In this document: positions 56,619 through 64,000 of the stretch, piece by piece | Layout: each line of letters opens with the position of its first letter | How positions within the stretch are numbered: the first letter of the stretch is position 1 | Source of the DNA: Qipengyuania vesicularis | GTDB lineage: Bacteria; Pseudomonadota; Alphaproteobacteria; Sphingomonadales; Sphingomonadaceae | Length of the DNA: 64,000 nt | Direction: 5' to 3' | Assembly: GCF_019711415.1 (NCBI RefSeq) | Contig: NZ_JAIGNJ010000001.1 | Span: forward strand, 117,001 to 181,000 | Position numbers and translations under genes: made by a program | The notes under the pieces: model-generated | The model's database searches: none | Told to the model about the DNA's origin: nothing | Seen by the model: the letters and a program-made list of their open reading frames with translations, nothing else

Positions 56619-57360
56619 CGCTGAAGCTGTACCCGGCGCCATAGAGCGTCTCGATAGCCGAGAATTCGCCATCTATGCTGCGGAACTTGCGGCGCATGCG
56701 CTTGATGTGGCTGTCCACGGTCCGGTCGTCGACGAAGACATCGTCGGGGTAGGCCGCGTCCATCAATTGGTTGCGGCTCTTGATAACGCCCGGATGGGTT
56801 GCGAGCGCCTCGAGCAGGAGGAATTCGGTGACGGTGAGCGAGACATGCTTGCCGTCCCACGTCACATGGTGGCGGGCCGGGTCCATGCGCAGGCGGCCGC
56901 GCTCGATAACCTCGGGAGCAAGCTCGCCAGGTTCGATCGGCATCGGGCGGCGCGCATCGCTGCGCCGCAGGATCGCGCGGATCCGGGCCAGCAACAGGCG
57001 CAGGCTAAAGGGCTTGGCGATGTAATCGTCCGCACCCATCTGGAATCCCGCTTCCTCGTCCTGCTCGTCATCCTTGCTGGTGAGGAAGATGACCGGCAGG
57101 GGCGAGTGTTCGCGCAGGCGGCGGAGCAGTTCCATCCCGTCCATTTTCGGCATCTTGATGTCGAAGATGGCAAGATCGGGCGGGTTGCCGAGTAGTGCGC
57201 TCAATGCCGCTTCGCCGTCAGAATAGACCCGCGTGGCGAAACCTTCTGCCTGCAGCGCGATCGAAACGGTCGTCAGGATGTTGCGATCGTCATCGACCAA
57301 CGCGATCACGGTGCGATCGTCGCCCTGCGCCACGGCGCCCTCTCCGGCTTCTTTTTCCAT
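56611..57360 (-). CDS. chvI: Response regulator ChvI
   Basis: An OmpR-type regulator of 249 residues (a GTG three bases upstream is also possible). Receiver: [15 protein letters not shown], phospho-Asp in [22 protein letters not shown] and AKPFSLRLL. The winged helix has [19 protein letters not shown] and [17 protein letters not shown]. It heads the operon chvI-chvG-hprK-rapZ-EIIA-HPr, whose promoter must lie in the 185-nt gap shared with the divergent pckA. Confidence 0.95.
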   Translation of the reverse strand: MEKEAGEGAVAQGDDRTVIALVDDDRNILTTVSIALQAEGFATRVYSDGEAALSALLGNPPDLAIFDIKMPKMDGMELLRRLREHSPLPVIFLTSKDDEQDEEAGFQMGADDYIAKPFSLRLLLARIRAILRRSDARRPMPIEPGELAPEVIERGRLRMDPARHHVTWDGKHVSLTVTEFLLLEALATHPGVIKSRNQLMDAAYPDDVFVDDRTVDSHIKRMRRKFRSIDGEFSAIETLYGAGYSFSDG

Positions 57361-57440
57361 CACTTGAGGCGATTAACGCCTTTATCCGCGCAAGACAACG
57401 CGCGTGCCATCCCGGCTTGGTACAATTCCGGCGAGCGGGT

Positions 57441-57469
57441 TTGACCTTCGGGAACACCCCGAGTAAATG
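57441..57469 (+). promoter_or_regulatory. Probable pckA promoter
   Basis: TTGACC (57441-57446) and TAAATG (57464-57469) are spaced by 17 nt, a good sigma70-type match, 77 nt ahead of the pckA GTG. The remaining gap (57361-57545) is shared with the divergent chvI gene; I see no clear ChvI or other operator there. Confidence 0.5.
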
Positions 57470-57545
57470 CGGATCAACGGGCAGCGCATTCGTATGCGCC
57501 AGCGATTCCCGACCAGATTTGACACTAATCGCTCTGGAGATTTCA

Positions 57546-59135
57546 GTGACCACCGAGCTTTCCCACTCGCTTGCCGCGCAGGGCATCGAGACTGCTGCAA
57601 AGATTCACCCCAATCTGACGTCGGAGGAGTTGACCGCCGCCGCGCTCGAGCGGGGCGAAGGCCGCCGCGCCAAGCATGGTCCGCTGGTGGTCGAAACGGG
57701 CAAGCACACGGGTCGCAGCGCAAAGGACAAGTTCATCGTCCGCAACGCCGAGACCGAAGACACCGTCTGGTGGGACAACAACGCCTCAATGACGCCGGAA
57801 CATTTCGCGGCTCTCAAGGAAGATTTCATGTCCGCGCTCAAGGGCAAGGAAGAGCTGTTCGTGGCCGACCTGTTCGGTGGTTCGCAGCCCGAATACCGCG
57901 TCAATGTGCGCGTCATCAACGAGCTCGCCTGGCATAACAAGTTCATCCGCACGATGCTGGTTCGCCCGACGGCGGACGAACTCGACGGTTTCGAGCCGGA
58001 ATACACCATCATCGACCTGCCGACCTTCAAGGCCGATCCGGCCCGTCACGGCACGCGCAGCGAAACCGTGATCGCGGTCAATCTGGAAGAAAAGCTTATC
58101 CTCATCGGCGGCACGAAATATGCCGGCGAGATGAAGAAGAGCGTTTTCGGCATCCTCAATTACCTGCTGCCGCCCAAGGGCGTGATGCCGATGCACTGTT
58201 CGGCCAATATCGGCCCCGACGGCAAGAGCGCAGTGTTCTTTGGCCTCTCGGGCACCGGCAAGACCACGCTGTCGGCCGATGCCAGCCGCACGCTAATCGG
58301 CGATGACGAGCATGGCTGGTCGGACACGGCGGTCTTCAACTTCGAAGGCGGCTGCTATGCCAAGATGATCCGCCTCGATCCCGAGAGCGAGCCGGAAATC
58401 TATGCCACCACGCGCATGGAAGGCACTGTCCTCGAAAACGTGGTGATGGACGAGAACGGCGAGATCGATCTCGACGACAACAGCCTCGCCGAGAACACCC
58501 GCGGTGCCTATCCGCTGTCCTCGATCCCCAACACCAGCGCCGACAATCTCGGCCCGCCCCCGTCGAACGTTATCATGCTGACCGCCGATGCCTTCGGCGT
58601 GCTGCCTCCGATCGCGCGTCTCACGCCCGACCAGGCGATGTACCACTTCCTGTCGGGCTATACCGCCAAGGTTGCAGGCACGGAAATCGGCGTGACCGAG
58701 CCGACCGCCACCTTCAGCACCTGCTTCGGCGCGCCTTTCATGCCGCGCCACCCGAGCGTGTACGGCAACCTCCTGAAGAAGCGTATCGCCGAAGGCGGTG
58801 CGCAGTGCTGGCTGGTGAACACCGGCTGGACCGGCGGCAAGTATGGCACCGGCAACCGCATGCCGATCAAGGCGACCCGCGCGCTGCTCAATGCCGCGCT
58901 CGACGGCAGCCTGAACGACGCCAAGTTCCGCAAGGACCCGAACTTCGGCTTCGAGGTCCCGGTCAGCGTGCCGGGTGTCGACAGCACCATCCTCGACCCG
59001 CGTTCGACCTGGGGCGACAAGGACGACTACGACCGCACGGCGCAGAAGCTGGTGCAGCTGTTCGTCGACAATTTCGAACCCTTTGCTGCGCATGTCGACC
59101 AGGGCGTGCGCGACGCTGCACCCGAAGCAGCCTGA
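57546..59135 (+). CDS. pckA: Phosphoenolpyruvate carboxykinase (ATP)
   Basis: PckA turns oxaloacetate and ATP into PEP and CO2, the entry step of gluconeogenesis. 529 residues from the GTG at 57546 (GGAG at 57535-57538). Kinase-1a loop [15 protein letters not shown] (~235), [22 protein letters not shown], and [15 protein letters not shown] are diagnostic of the ATP-dependent type. It is divergent from chvI, as is common in alphaproteobacteria, and ends in a strong terminator. Confidence 0.97.
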   Translation: MTTELSHSLAAQGIETAAKIHPNLTSEELTAAALERGEGRRAKHGPLVVETGKHTGRSAKDKFIVRNAETEDTVWWDNNASMTPEHFAALKEDFMSALKGKEELFVADLFGGSQPEYRVNVRVINELAWHNKFIRTMLVRPTADELDGFEPEYTIIDLPTFKADPARHGTRSETVIAVNLEEKLILIGGTKYAGEMKKSVFGILNYLLPPKGVMPMHCSANIGPDGKSAVFFGLSGTGKTTLSADASRTLIGDDEHGWSDTAVFNFEGGCYAKMIRLDPESEPEIYATTRMEGTVLENVVMDENGEIDLDDNSLAENTRGAYPLSSIPNTSADNLGPPPSNVIMLTADAFGVLPPIARLTPDQAMYHFLSGYTAKVAGTEIGVTEPTATFSTCFGAPFMPRHPSVYGNLLKKRIAEGGAQCWLVNTGWTGGKYGTGNRMPIKATRALLNAALDGSLNDAKFRKDPNFGFEVPVSVPGVDSTILDPRSTWGDKDDYDRTAQKLVQLFVDNFEPFAAHVDQGVRDAAPEAA

Positions 59136-59174
59136 CAAGATAGCCCGCAGCGAGCGGGCGCATAGTCGGAGAGG

Positions 59175-59219
59175 AGGCCCCCGGCCGCGCAAGGAGAGAG
59201 GTGCGGACCGGGGGCTTTT
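59175..59219 (+). terminator. Rho-independent terminator after pckA
   Basis: GCCCCCGG (59177-59184) pairs with CCGGGGGC (59208-59215), followed by TTTT; the loop is long and holds extra pairing. It lies 42 nt past the pckA stop. Confidence 0.8.
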
Positions 59220-59284
59220 CCGTTTGCATGGTAGCGCAGAGGGCTTAGGCTGGTCTCAAACTAATTGAATCGAGGAGAGAACAG

Positions 59285-59779
59285 ATGAGCCTTGCCCAGA
59301 TGCTGCAGCAGAGCGGTGCGATCGAAAGCATGGCACGCGAGCTCAATATCGACGAGCAGACCGCGCGCACCGGTGCAGGTGCTCTCCTGCCCGCAATCGT
59401 TGCAGGCATGGGCCGCAGCACGGTGGGATCGAGCGGGCTTGGAGGCCTCGGCGGTCTGATCGGCGGGCTCGGCGGTGGCGGCCTGCTCGAAAGCGTGCTC
59501 GGCGGCGGACCGACCGATACGGGCAAGGGCAACGATATCCTCGGCAACATCTTCGGCGGCAAGGAAACCAGTCGCGGTGTGGCCAGCGAGGTTTCTGCCA
59601 TCACCGGGATCGACGAAGGGTTGCTCAAGCAGATGCTACCTATCCTGGCGATGGCCGTGGCCGGCTACATGGCGAAACAGGCGACAGGCGGAGGGCAGTC
59701 GCAACAGGGCGGCGGTCTCGGCGGCGGCGCGCTGGGCGGGATACTCGGCTCGATCGTCGGCGGCCTGGCGCGGCGTTAG
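59285..59779 (+). CDS. DUF937 family protein
   Basis: 164 residues with ribosome site GAGGAGAG. DUF937 pattern: LAQMLQQSGAIESMARELN at the start, LLPAIVAGMGR, a Gly-rich centre (GLGGLGGLIGGLGGGG), LLKQMLPILAMAVAGYMAK and a Gly-rich C-terminus. Family members are small, largely helical proteins of unknown function. The stop interlocks with that of the convergent flavoprotein gene (59776-59779). The last 69 nt recur in decayed form at 61501-61569. Confidence 0.85.
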   Translation: MSLAQMLQQSGAIESMARELNIDEQTARTGAGALLPAIVAGMGRSTVGSSGLGGLGGLIGGLGGGGLLESVLGGGPTDTGKGNDILGNIFGGKETSRGVASEVSAITGIDEGLLKQMLPILAMAVAGYMAKQATGGGQSQQGGGLGGGALGGILGSIVGGLARR

Positions 59780-61407
59780 ATTTCGCTCGCCGGGGCGGGC
59801 ATGTTTTCGACGTAGTCCCAGATTCGGCTGATCACCACCGATCCCTCGCCCACTGCGCTTGCGACTCGCTTGACCGAACCGGCGCGGACATCGCCCACGG
59901 CGAAGATGCCGTCCGCGCTGGTTTCGAAGGGAGTCGGCCGACCGACTTCCGCGCCTGTCTTGACGAAGCCCTTGGCGTCGGTCTCGGCGAGACCCGATAG
60001 CCATGCCGTGTTCGGCGCCGCCCCGATCATGATGAAAAGCGCCCTCGTTTCGAGCAAGCTCTCGTCTTCTTGCTGGCAGAAAGTGACACCTTCTAGGTGA
60101 TCGCCGCCACGCAGGTCGGACACTTCCGTATTGTAGTGGATCGTGATCGAAGAATCAGCTTCCAGCCGCTGGGTAAGATAGCTCGACATGCTGGCAGCAA
60201 GGCTATCGCCGCGCACCACGAGATGCACATGCGAAGCGCTGCGGCTGAGATACATGGCCGCCTGGCCGGCTGAATTCCCGCCGCCGATCACCACCGCTTC
60301 GGTGCCATGGCAGAAGCGCGCTTCCATATCGGTGGCCGCGTAGAAGACGCCTGCGCTCTCAAAGTCTTCCAGACGGTCGAGCGGCAGGCGGCGGTATTGA
60401 ACTCCGGTCGCAACCAGAATGGATTTCGCGCAGACCTCATCGCCGTCGTCGAGCGTAACACAGAAGGTGCCGTCTTCCCGCCGCGCCAGTGCTTCGACGC
60501 TACGCGGCATGGCAAAGCGCGTGCCGAATTTCATCGCCTGGATCTGTCCGCGGTAGACGAGATCGGCCCCGCTGATCCCGGTCGGGAAACCCATATAGTT
60601 TTCGATGCGGCTACTGGTACCGGCCTGCCCGCCGATGGCCGTGTCCTCGACGGTGAGCGCGCAGAGGCCTTCACTGCCCGCATAGACCGAGGCGGCGACC
60701 CCCGCAGGACCGGCTCCCACTATCAGCAGGTCGTAAAGCGTCTCGCGGCAGACATCGAGATCCAGCCCCAGATGTTGCGCCAGTTTCCGCGGCGTCGGAT
60801 CATCCAGCACCTCGTCCTGGCCAAGGATTACCGAAGGCTGGTGATCGGTCAGATTGCAAACAGCGAGTGTCTCGTCGTCGCGCCCGTCCATGTCGAGGCT
60901 CTGGAACGGGATGCGGTTCCTGCTCAAGAACTGTTCGACTTTGCGCACTGCGCCATCGCGGTCCGCGCCGATAAGCTTGATATTGCTGTTCTTGAGTTCG
61001 AACTGCCGCCGCCTGCGCGCGGAAAACACCCTGATCACATGGTCGGAAAGCTCGGGAACACGCGCCATCAGATCGAGCATATCGACGCGTGGCACCTCCA
61101 GTGTCCGCGTTCGCTTTGCGGCACGCATCGGAAGAAAATAGGTACCCGCGTTGAGGAAGGCGATCTCTCCCATGAACTGAGTCGGGCCAAGCGAGCTGTC
61201 GAGCAGGCGCGCTTCCGAATAGGGGTCTTTCACCTCGATCTCGCCTTCGAGGACATAGACGAACCGGTCCATGGTCTCACCGACCTCGGCGACCATGTCG
61301 CCGGGCTCGTAAATTCGCTCCTCGCCGATGTCGCGCAGCATAGCGACATGCGCATCGGCCAGCGGCACGCGCGGCATTGTTTCGAGGTTTTCGCCGAGCG
61401 ATTCCAT
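59776..61407 (-). CDS. Cyclic-nucleotide-binding domain / thioredoxin reductase-like flavoprotein
   Basis: 543 residues. A cNMP-binding domain spans ~14-130 (IYEPGDMVAEVGETMDRF, FMGEIAFLNAG). A glutaredoxin-like linker follows (~142-220, no CxxC). A TrxR-type part completes it: FAD loop VGAGPAGVAA (231-240), NADPH loop VIGGGNSAGQAAM (~373-385) and GIFAVGDVRAGSVKRVA. The redox CxxC of thioredoxin reductase is replaced by AATD (357-360), so the dithiol mechanism is absent. Related fused proteins are annotated as TrxR-like, without known substrate. Confidence 0.88.
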   Translation of the reverse strand: MESLGENLETMPRVPLADAHVAMLRDIGEERIYEPGDMVAEVGETMDRFVYVLEGEIEVKDPYSEARLLDSSLGPTQFMGEIAFLNAGTYFLPMRAAKRTRTLEVPRVDMLDLMARVPELSDHVIRVFSARRRRQFELKNSNIKLIGADRDGAVRKVEQFLSRNRIPFQSLDMDGRDDETLAVCNLTDHQPSVILGQDEVLDDPTPRKLAQHLGLDLDVCRETLYDLLIVGAGPAGVAASVYAGSEGLCALTVEDTAIGGQAGTSSRIENYMGFPTGISGADLVYRGQIQAMKFGTRFAMPRSVEALARREDGTFCVTLDDGDEVCAKSILVATGVQYRRLPLDRLEDFESAGVFYAATDMEARFCHGTEAVVIGGGNSAGQAAMYLSRSASHVHLVVRGDSLAASMSSYLTQRLEADSSITIHYNTEVSDLRGGDHLEGVTFCQQEDESLLETRALFIMIGAAPNTAWLSGLAETDAKGFVKTGAEVGRPTPFETSADGIFAVGDVRAGSVKRVASAVGEGSVVISRIWDYVENMPAPASEI

Positions 61408-61500
61408 ATCTTGTCCCTTTGATGTCGCTGCAACTTAGGGACGGTCAGCGAGGAGAAAAGGTCCTAGGTCCGTGTCAAAGTGCCCGGTCAAAGCTCGTGC

Positions 61501-61569
61501 GGCGGTCTCGGCGGCGGCGGGCTGGGCGAGATACCCGGCTCGACCGTTGGCGGTCTGGTGCGGCGTTAA
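61501..61569 (+). pseudogene. Decayed copy of the DUF937 gene 3' end
   Basis: These 69 nt match 59711-59779, the last codons and stop of the DUF937 gene, at 61 of 69 positions; seven of the eight differences are transitions. Upstream of the match there is no gene body, so it is a remnant. It lies in the 192-nt gap (61408-61599) between two minus-strand genes. The rest of the gap shows nothing recognisable. Confidence 0.75.
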
Positions 61570-61599
61570 AGTAAACGTCCGCCGGCTATTGTCGGCAAC

Positions 61600-63138
61600 C
61601 TAATCCTCTGCCGACACGTCCTCGGCATATGTCGCGCCAATACCGGGAAACCATGGGCGACCTTCATCGGCTGTTTCCAGATCGGCAAGGAAGAGCTTGG
61701 CTTGTTCGCTCAACCCGCCTCCGTGCGGGTTCATCGCCAGAGGGTGCAGCCTGATCTTTGCGTCAGCAATTTGTCCTTGCGCGGCCTGGATAAGGGCCGC
61801 GTTCATTGCGAGCGACATGTCAAATGGCGATAGTTGGGCTGCACGTAATATGCCAGAACGTGCCAGATCGCTGGGCGCGACGCCGCGTTCGACAAAAGTC
61901 CGGTAGTAGTAGATTAGCGGTGCCGGATGGTCGGGTTCCAGCTTGTTGAGGTCGGATAATGGCTTCATTGCGGCCTGATATGCTGCATCGGCATCTTCAG
62001 CCTCGGACGCCTTGCTGAATAGGGCATAGGCCTTCTGGACGTAGGCGTTCACCCGCGATGGATCACTTGCAAGTGCGCGATCCGCGGCTGCGATCGCCGC
62101 ATCATCGAAGCCAGCATCGAACTCGGCTTCGGCCAACGCCGTTTGGACGCCGGGATCATCCGGATAACGCGCCGCGATCGCCCTTGCATCCACGACCAGC
62201 TCGAGCGCCTCCTCGCGAGAAACGCCGCGCTGAGAACGTATCCGAACTTCCATCATCTCGGCTTCGCCTGCCGAGAGTTCGCGGATCGAAACTGGGCCGA
62301 AAGGAATTTTCTCAGGTGGAAGTACGAAACTCAGCATGCTCCGCTGGCGGACGTATCGCTCCAGCTCGCGCTGCAGGACGCTGAGGTCGCCAAAGGCTTC
62401 GCGCCCGGCTTCGAGCGAGGAGGAGCCCGTACTCAAAAGCATCCAGTATCTGGAAAATTGCCCGGCGCGGTTTTCGTCAAAGATCAGGAGATGATAGAGT
62501 GCCCAGCTCCAGCCATAGAAGGCATCATAACGCTTGCCGCGTCTGGCTTCGTAAAGATCCGCATCCAACAACTCCTCCACTGCGACTGGAGTTGCATAGG
62601 CAATTTCGAGCGCTCGGTGCTCGGCCGGGCGCCCGATCCGAACGGTACCATTCTTCTCGAAGCTCGCAGAGGCGTAGAATTCCGCTGCACCCTCGCTAAG
62701 CCAGCGCGGCATCCCATAGCGGGAGCTCGAGATGAGAAAGTGGTGAGCATATTCGTGTAGCAGGATGACGGTAGAGAAACTCGGGTAGCCGCGCTTAAGC
62801 CGAATGTCCTGCACAAAGGCCCGCGATGCACCCGCACGCGGAATGTAGAACCCGGCGACGTTCTTGTTCTCACCCGCGTATAAGTCACGAATGTCGTCCT
62901 GATCGCCCACCACGAAAATTGTGACCCGGTTTGATGGGCTGGGAGAAGGCAGATCGCGGCCACTGACCGATTCCATGGCCGCGTGGAACTTCTCGAGGTC
63001 CTCCGCGAACCGCCGAACGTCTTTCTCACTGTCATCGGCATAGATGACGAAGTGCTCGCTCGACGCCTCATACCAGCGTGCCTGTACGGGCTGGGCGACT
63101 ACGACAACAGTAAAAAGCAGTGCGAGTATTCGAAACAT
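61600..63138 (-). CDS. HExxH-motif protein with TPR-like C-terminus, secreted (DUF1570-like)
   Basis: 512 residues from the ATG at 63138 (ribosome site GAGGGGGTC), with signal peptide MFRILALLFTVVVVAQPVQA. Residues ~22-290 look like a gluzincin-type domain with HEYAHHF at ~129-135, followed by WLSEGAAEFYASASF, where a Glu could be the third metal ligand. The C-terminal ~180 residues have TPR-like helix pairs (AALAEAEFDAGFDDAAIAAADRALASDPS type). Probably an exported peptidase or peptidase-like protein; the target is unknown. Confidence 0.75.
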   Translation of the reverse strand: MFRILALLFTVVVVAQPVQARWYEASSEHFVIYADDSEKDVRRFAEDLEKFHAAMESVSGRDLPSPSPSNRVTIFVVGDQDDIRDLYAGENKNVAGFYIPRAGASRAFVQDIRLKRGYPSFSTVILLHEYAHHFLISSSRYGMPRWLSEGAAEFYASASFEKNGTVRIGRPAEHRALEIAYATPVAVEELLDADLYEARRGKRYDAFYGWSWALYHLLIFDENRAGQFSRYWMLLSTGSSSLEAGREAFGDLSVLQRELERYVRQRSMLSFVLPPEKIPFGPVSIRELSAGEAEMMEVRIRSQRGVSREEALELVVDARAIAARYPDDPGVQTALAEAEFDAGFDDAAIAAADRALASDPSRVNAYVQKAYALFSKASEAEDADAAYQAAMKPLSDLNKLEPDHPAPLIYYYRTFVERGVAPSDLARSGILRAAQLSPFDMSLAMNAALIQAAQGQIADAKIRLHPLAMNPHGGGLSEQAKLFLADLETADEGRPWFPGIGATYAEDVSAED

Positions 63139-63175
63139 CCGGCGACCCCCTCGATGAATTCGAATCATTATTAGA

Positions 63176-64000
63176 TCAGCTATCCCTAACAAGTCCAATA
63201 TACCGCGCCACATTGGCTTCCATCACGTCCATCGGCACGTTGCCGCCCAGCACCACGGCGTCGTTGAAGGCCTTGAGGTCGTAGGCAGCGCCGAGTTCGC
63301 GCTGGGCCTTCTCGCGCTGGGCGACGATGCGGCTGTGGCCGAGCTTGTAGCCGGTCGCCTGGCCCGGCCAGCTGCAATAGCGGTCGACCTCGCCGAAGAC
63401 TTCGACCGGCTTCGAGCCATTGCGCTCGATGAAGAACTGGCGGCCCCGCTCGCGGCTCCAGCCCATGGCGTGGAGACCGGTGTCGACCACCATGCGGCAG
63501 GCGCGGAAGGCGAGGCTCTGGAGGTATCCGAGCTGGCCGACCTCGAAGCCGTCATAGGCGCCAAGCTCGTCGGCCAACTGCTCGCCATAAAGCGCCCAGC
63601 CTTCGCTGAACGGATTGAAGGCGAGGATCGAGCGGATGAGCGGCAGCCGGTTAGAGAATTCGCCTTCCCACACGTGGCCGGGAATGGTCTCGTGGAAGGT
63701 GAGATCTGCAAGGTCGTATTTGCGGTGCAGGTCGGTTGTCCTGAGGTTGATCCAGAACCGTCCCGGGATCGTCCCGTCCTTGCTGCCCGATCCGCCATAG
63801 GCACCCGGCGCGCCCACTTCCTCGGCCGGCGGAATGCGGACCACCTCGAGATTGGGATCGACCAGCGTGTTGAAGGCGCGCGGCATCTGCGCCCTGATCC
63901 AATCGATCCGGTCATTGATGAATGCCATGATCTCTTCACGGCCCGGATCGCCTTCGGCAAACTTGTAGCGAGGATCGTCGGCGAGCGCGGCCATGCGGGC
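63176..64000 (-). CDS. DUF885 family peptidase-like protein, C-terminal part (5' end outside window)
   Basis: At least 274 residues are present; the frame is open to the right edge. DUF885 core motif LTFHETIPGHVWEGEF (HExxxGH variant of a metal motif) with a later FNPFSEGWALYGEQLADELG, plus CRMVVDTGLHAMGWSRERG, RYCSWPGQATGYKLG and a C-terminal ALGGNVPMDV-like stretch. DUF885 proteins resemble M3/M32-type metallopeptidases and are often secreted; the signal peptide would lie outside the window. Confidence 0.85.
   Translation of the reverse strand, partial: ARMAALADDPRYKFAEGDPGREEIMAFINDRIDWIRAQMPRAFNTLVDPNLEVVRIPPAEEVGAPGAYGGSGSKDGTIPGRFWINLRTTDLHRKYDLADLTFHETIPGHVWEGEFSNRLPLIRSILAFNPFSEGWALYGEQLADELGAYDGFEVGQLGYLQSLAFRACRMVVDTGLHAMGWSRERGRQFFIERNGSKPVEVFGEVDRYCSWPGQATGYKLGHSRIVAQREKAQRELGAAYDLKAFNDAVVLGGNVPMDVMEANVARYIGLVRDS

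Noticed and set aside
57441-57545. Riboswitch or attenuator upstream of pckA
   Set aside because: No stable stem with T-run or known ligand motif is visible; only a promoter-like pair and a ribosome site.

Overview
The window looks like an ordinary chromosomal stretch of a high-GC alphaproteobacterium, most probably Sphingomonadales of the Erythrobacteraceae type. The pointers are a GcrA cell-cycle regulator, a ChvG/ChvI pair next to a short HprK, RapZ, a mannose-type EIIA and HPr, the order nusA-ylxR-infB-rbfA-truB-rpsO-pnp, and a sulfite reductase operon that carries DUF2849 and DUF934 genes. Genes are tightly packed. Many operon neighbours overlap by 1-8 nt (ATGA, GTGA, TGATG), and several convergent pairs interlock at their stop codons. 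I see no integrase, transposase, rRNA or CRISPR array.

Layout. 1-12.5 kb is a translation and RNA-metabolism block (nusA end, ylxR, infB, rbfA, truB, rpsO, pnp). It is interrupted by a thioesterase, a DUF1697 protein, a retropepsin-like lipoprotein, an AbgT transporter, thymidine kinase and an M50 protease. 12.6-22.1 kb is mixed: a spermidine-synthase-like protein, a diguanylate cyclase, gcrA, an orphan ABC-2 permease, tRNA-Ala(CGC), queF, sseA, metC and mscS. 22.2-26.1 kb is the assimilatory sulfate/sulfite operon (cobA, DUF2849, cysI, DUF934, cysH). 26-31 kb, all on the minus strand, holds a lipoprotein, a peroxiredoxin-fold/2-oxoglutarate oxygenase fusion, an NAD(P)-binding epimerase-like protein, proB and obg. 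30.9-33.9 kb is a 1000-residue RTX protein related to serralysins. At 34.3 kb a pseudo-receiver/MarR-like gene sits behind a LexA-type box. 35.2-39 kb holds the siroheme dehydrogenase/ferrochelatase, lysA, a small LptM-type lipoprotein and argH. 39-42.1 kb is a compact sulfur-handling operon (TlpA-like lipoprotein, persulfide-dioxygenase-type MBL protein, two half-size YeeE/YedE proteins, a TauE/SafE exporter), followed by tRNA-Val(UAC). 42.3-52.9 kb holds an asparaginase, an MDR reductase, truA-fmt, recR, def, rmuC, an esterase, a PilZ protein, an amidohydrolase lipoprotein and an rRNA methyltransferase. 52.9-57.4 kb is the regulatory PTS plus ChvG/ChvI cluster, divergent from pckA. 59.3-64 kb has a DUF937 protein, a cNMP-domain/TrxR-like flavoprotein flanked by a decayed copy of the DUF937 gene end, a TPR-containing HExxH protein and the end of a DUF885 peptidase.

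How parts fit together. Siroheme made by CobA and the separate CysG-N protein feeds the CysI sulfite reductase, and CysH supplies sulfite. The 39-42 kb genes probably deal with reduced sulfur species. HPr, EIIA, HprK and RapZ form a sugar-transport-independent phosphorelay next to ChvGI. pckA is divergent from that operon, which suggests a link between envelope sensing and carbon flux.

Most of the window is housekeeping. The places most worth a second look are the putative LexA-controlled gene at 34.3 kb, the RTX protein with substituted zinc-ligand positions, the sulfur cluster, the two degenerate-domain redox fusions, and the decayed DUF937 tail.
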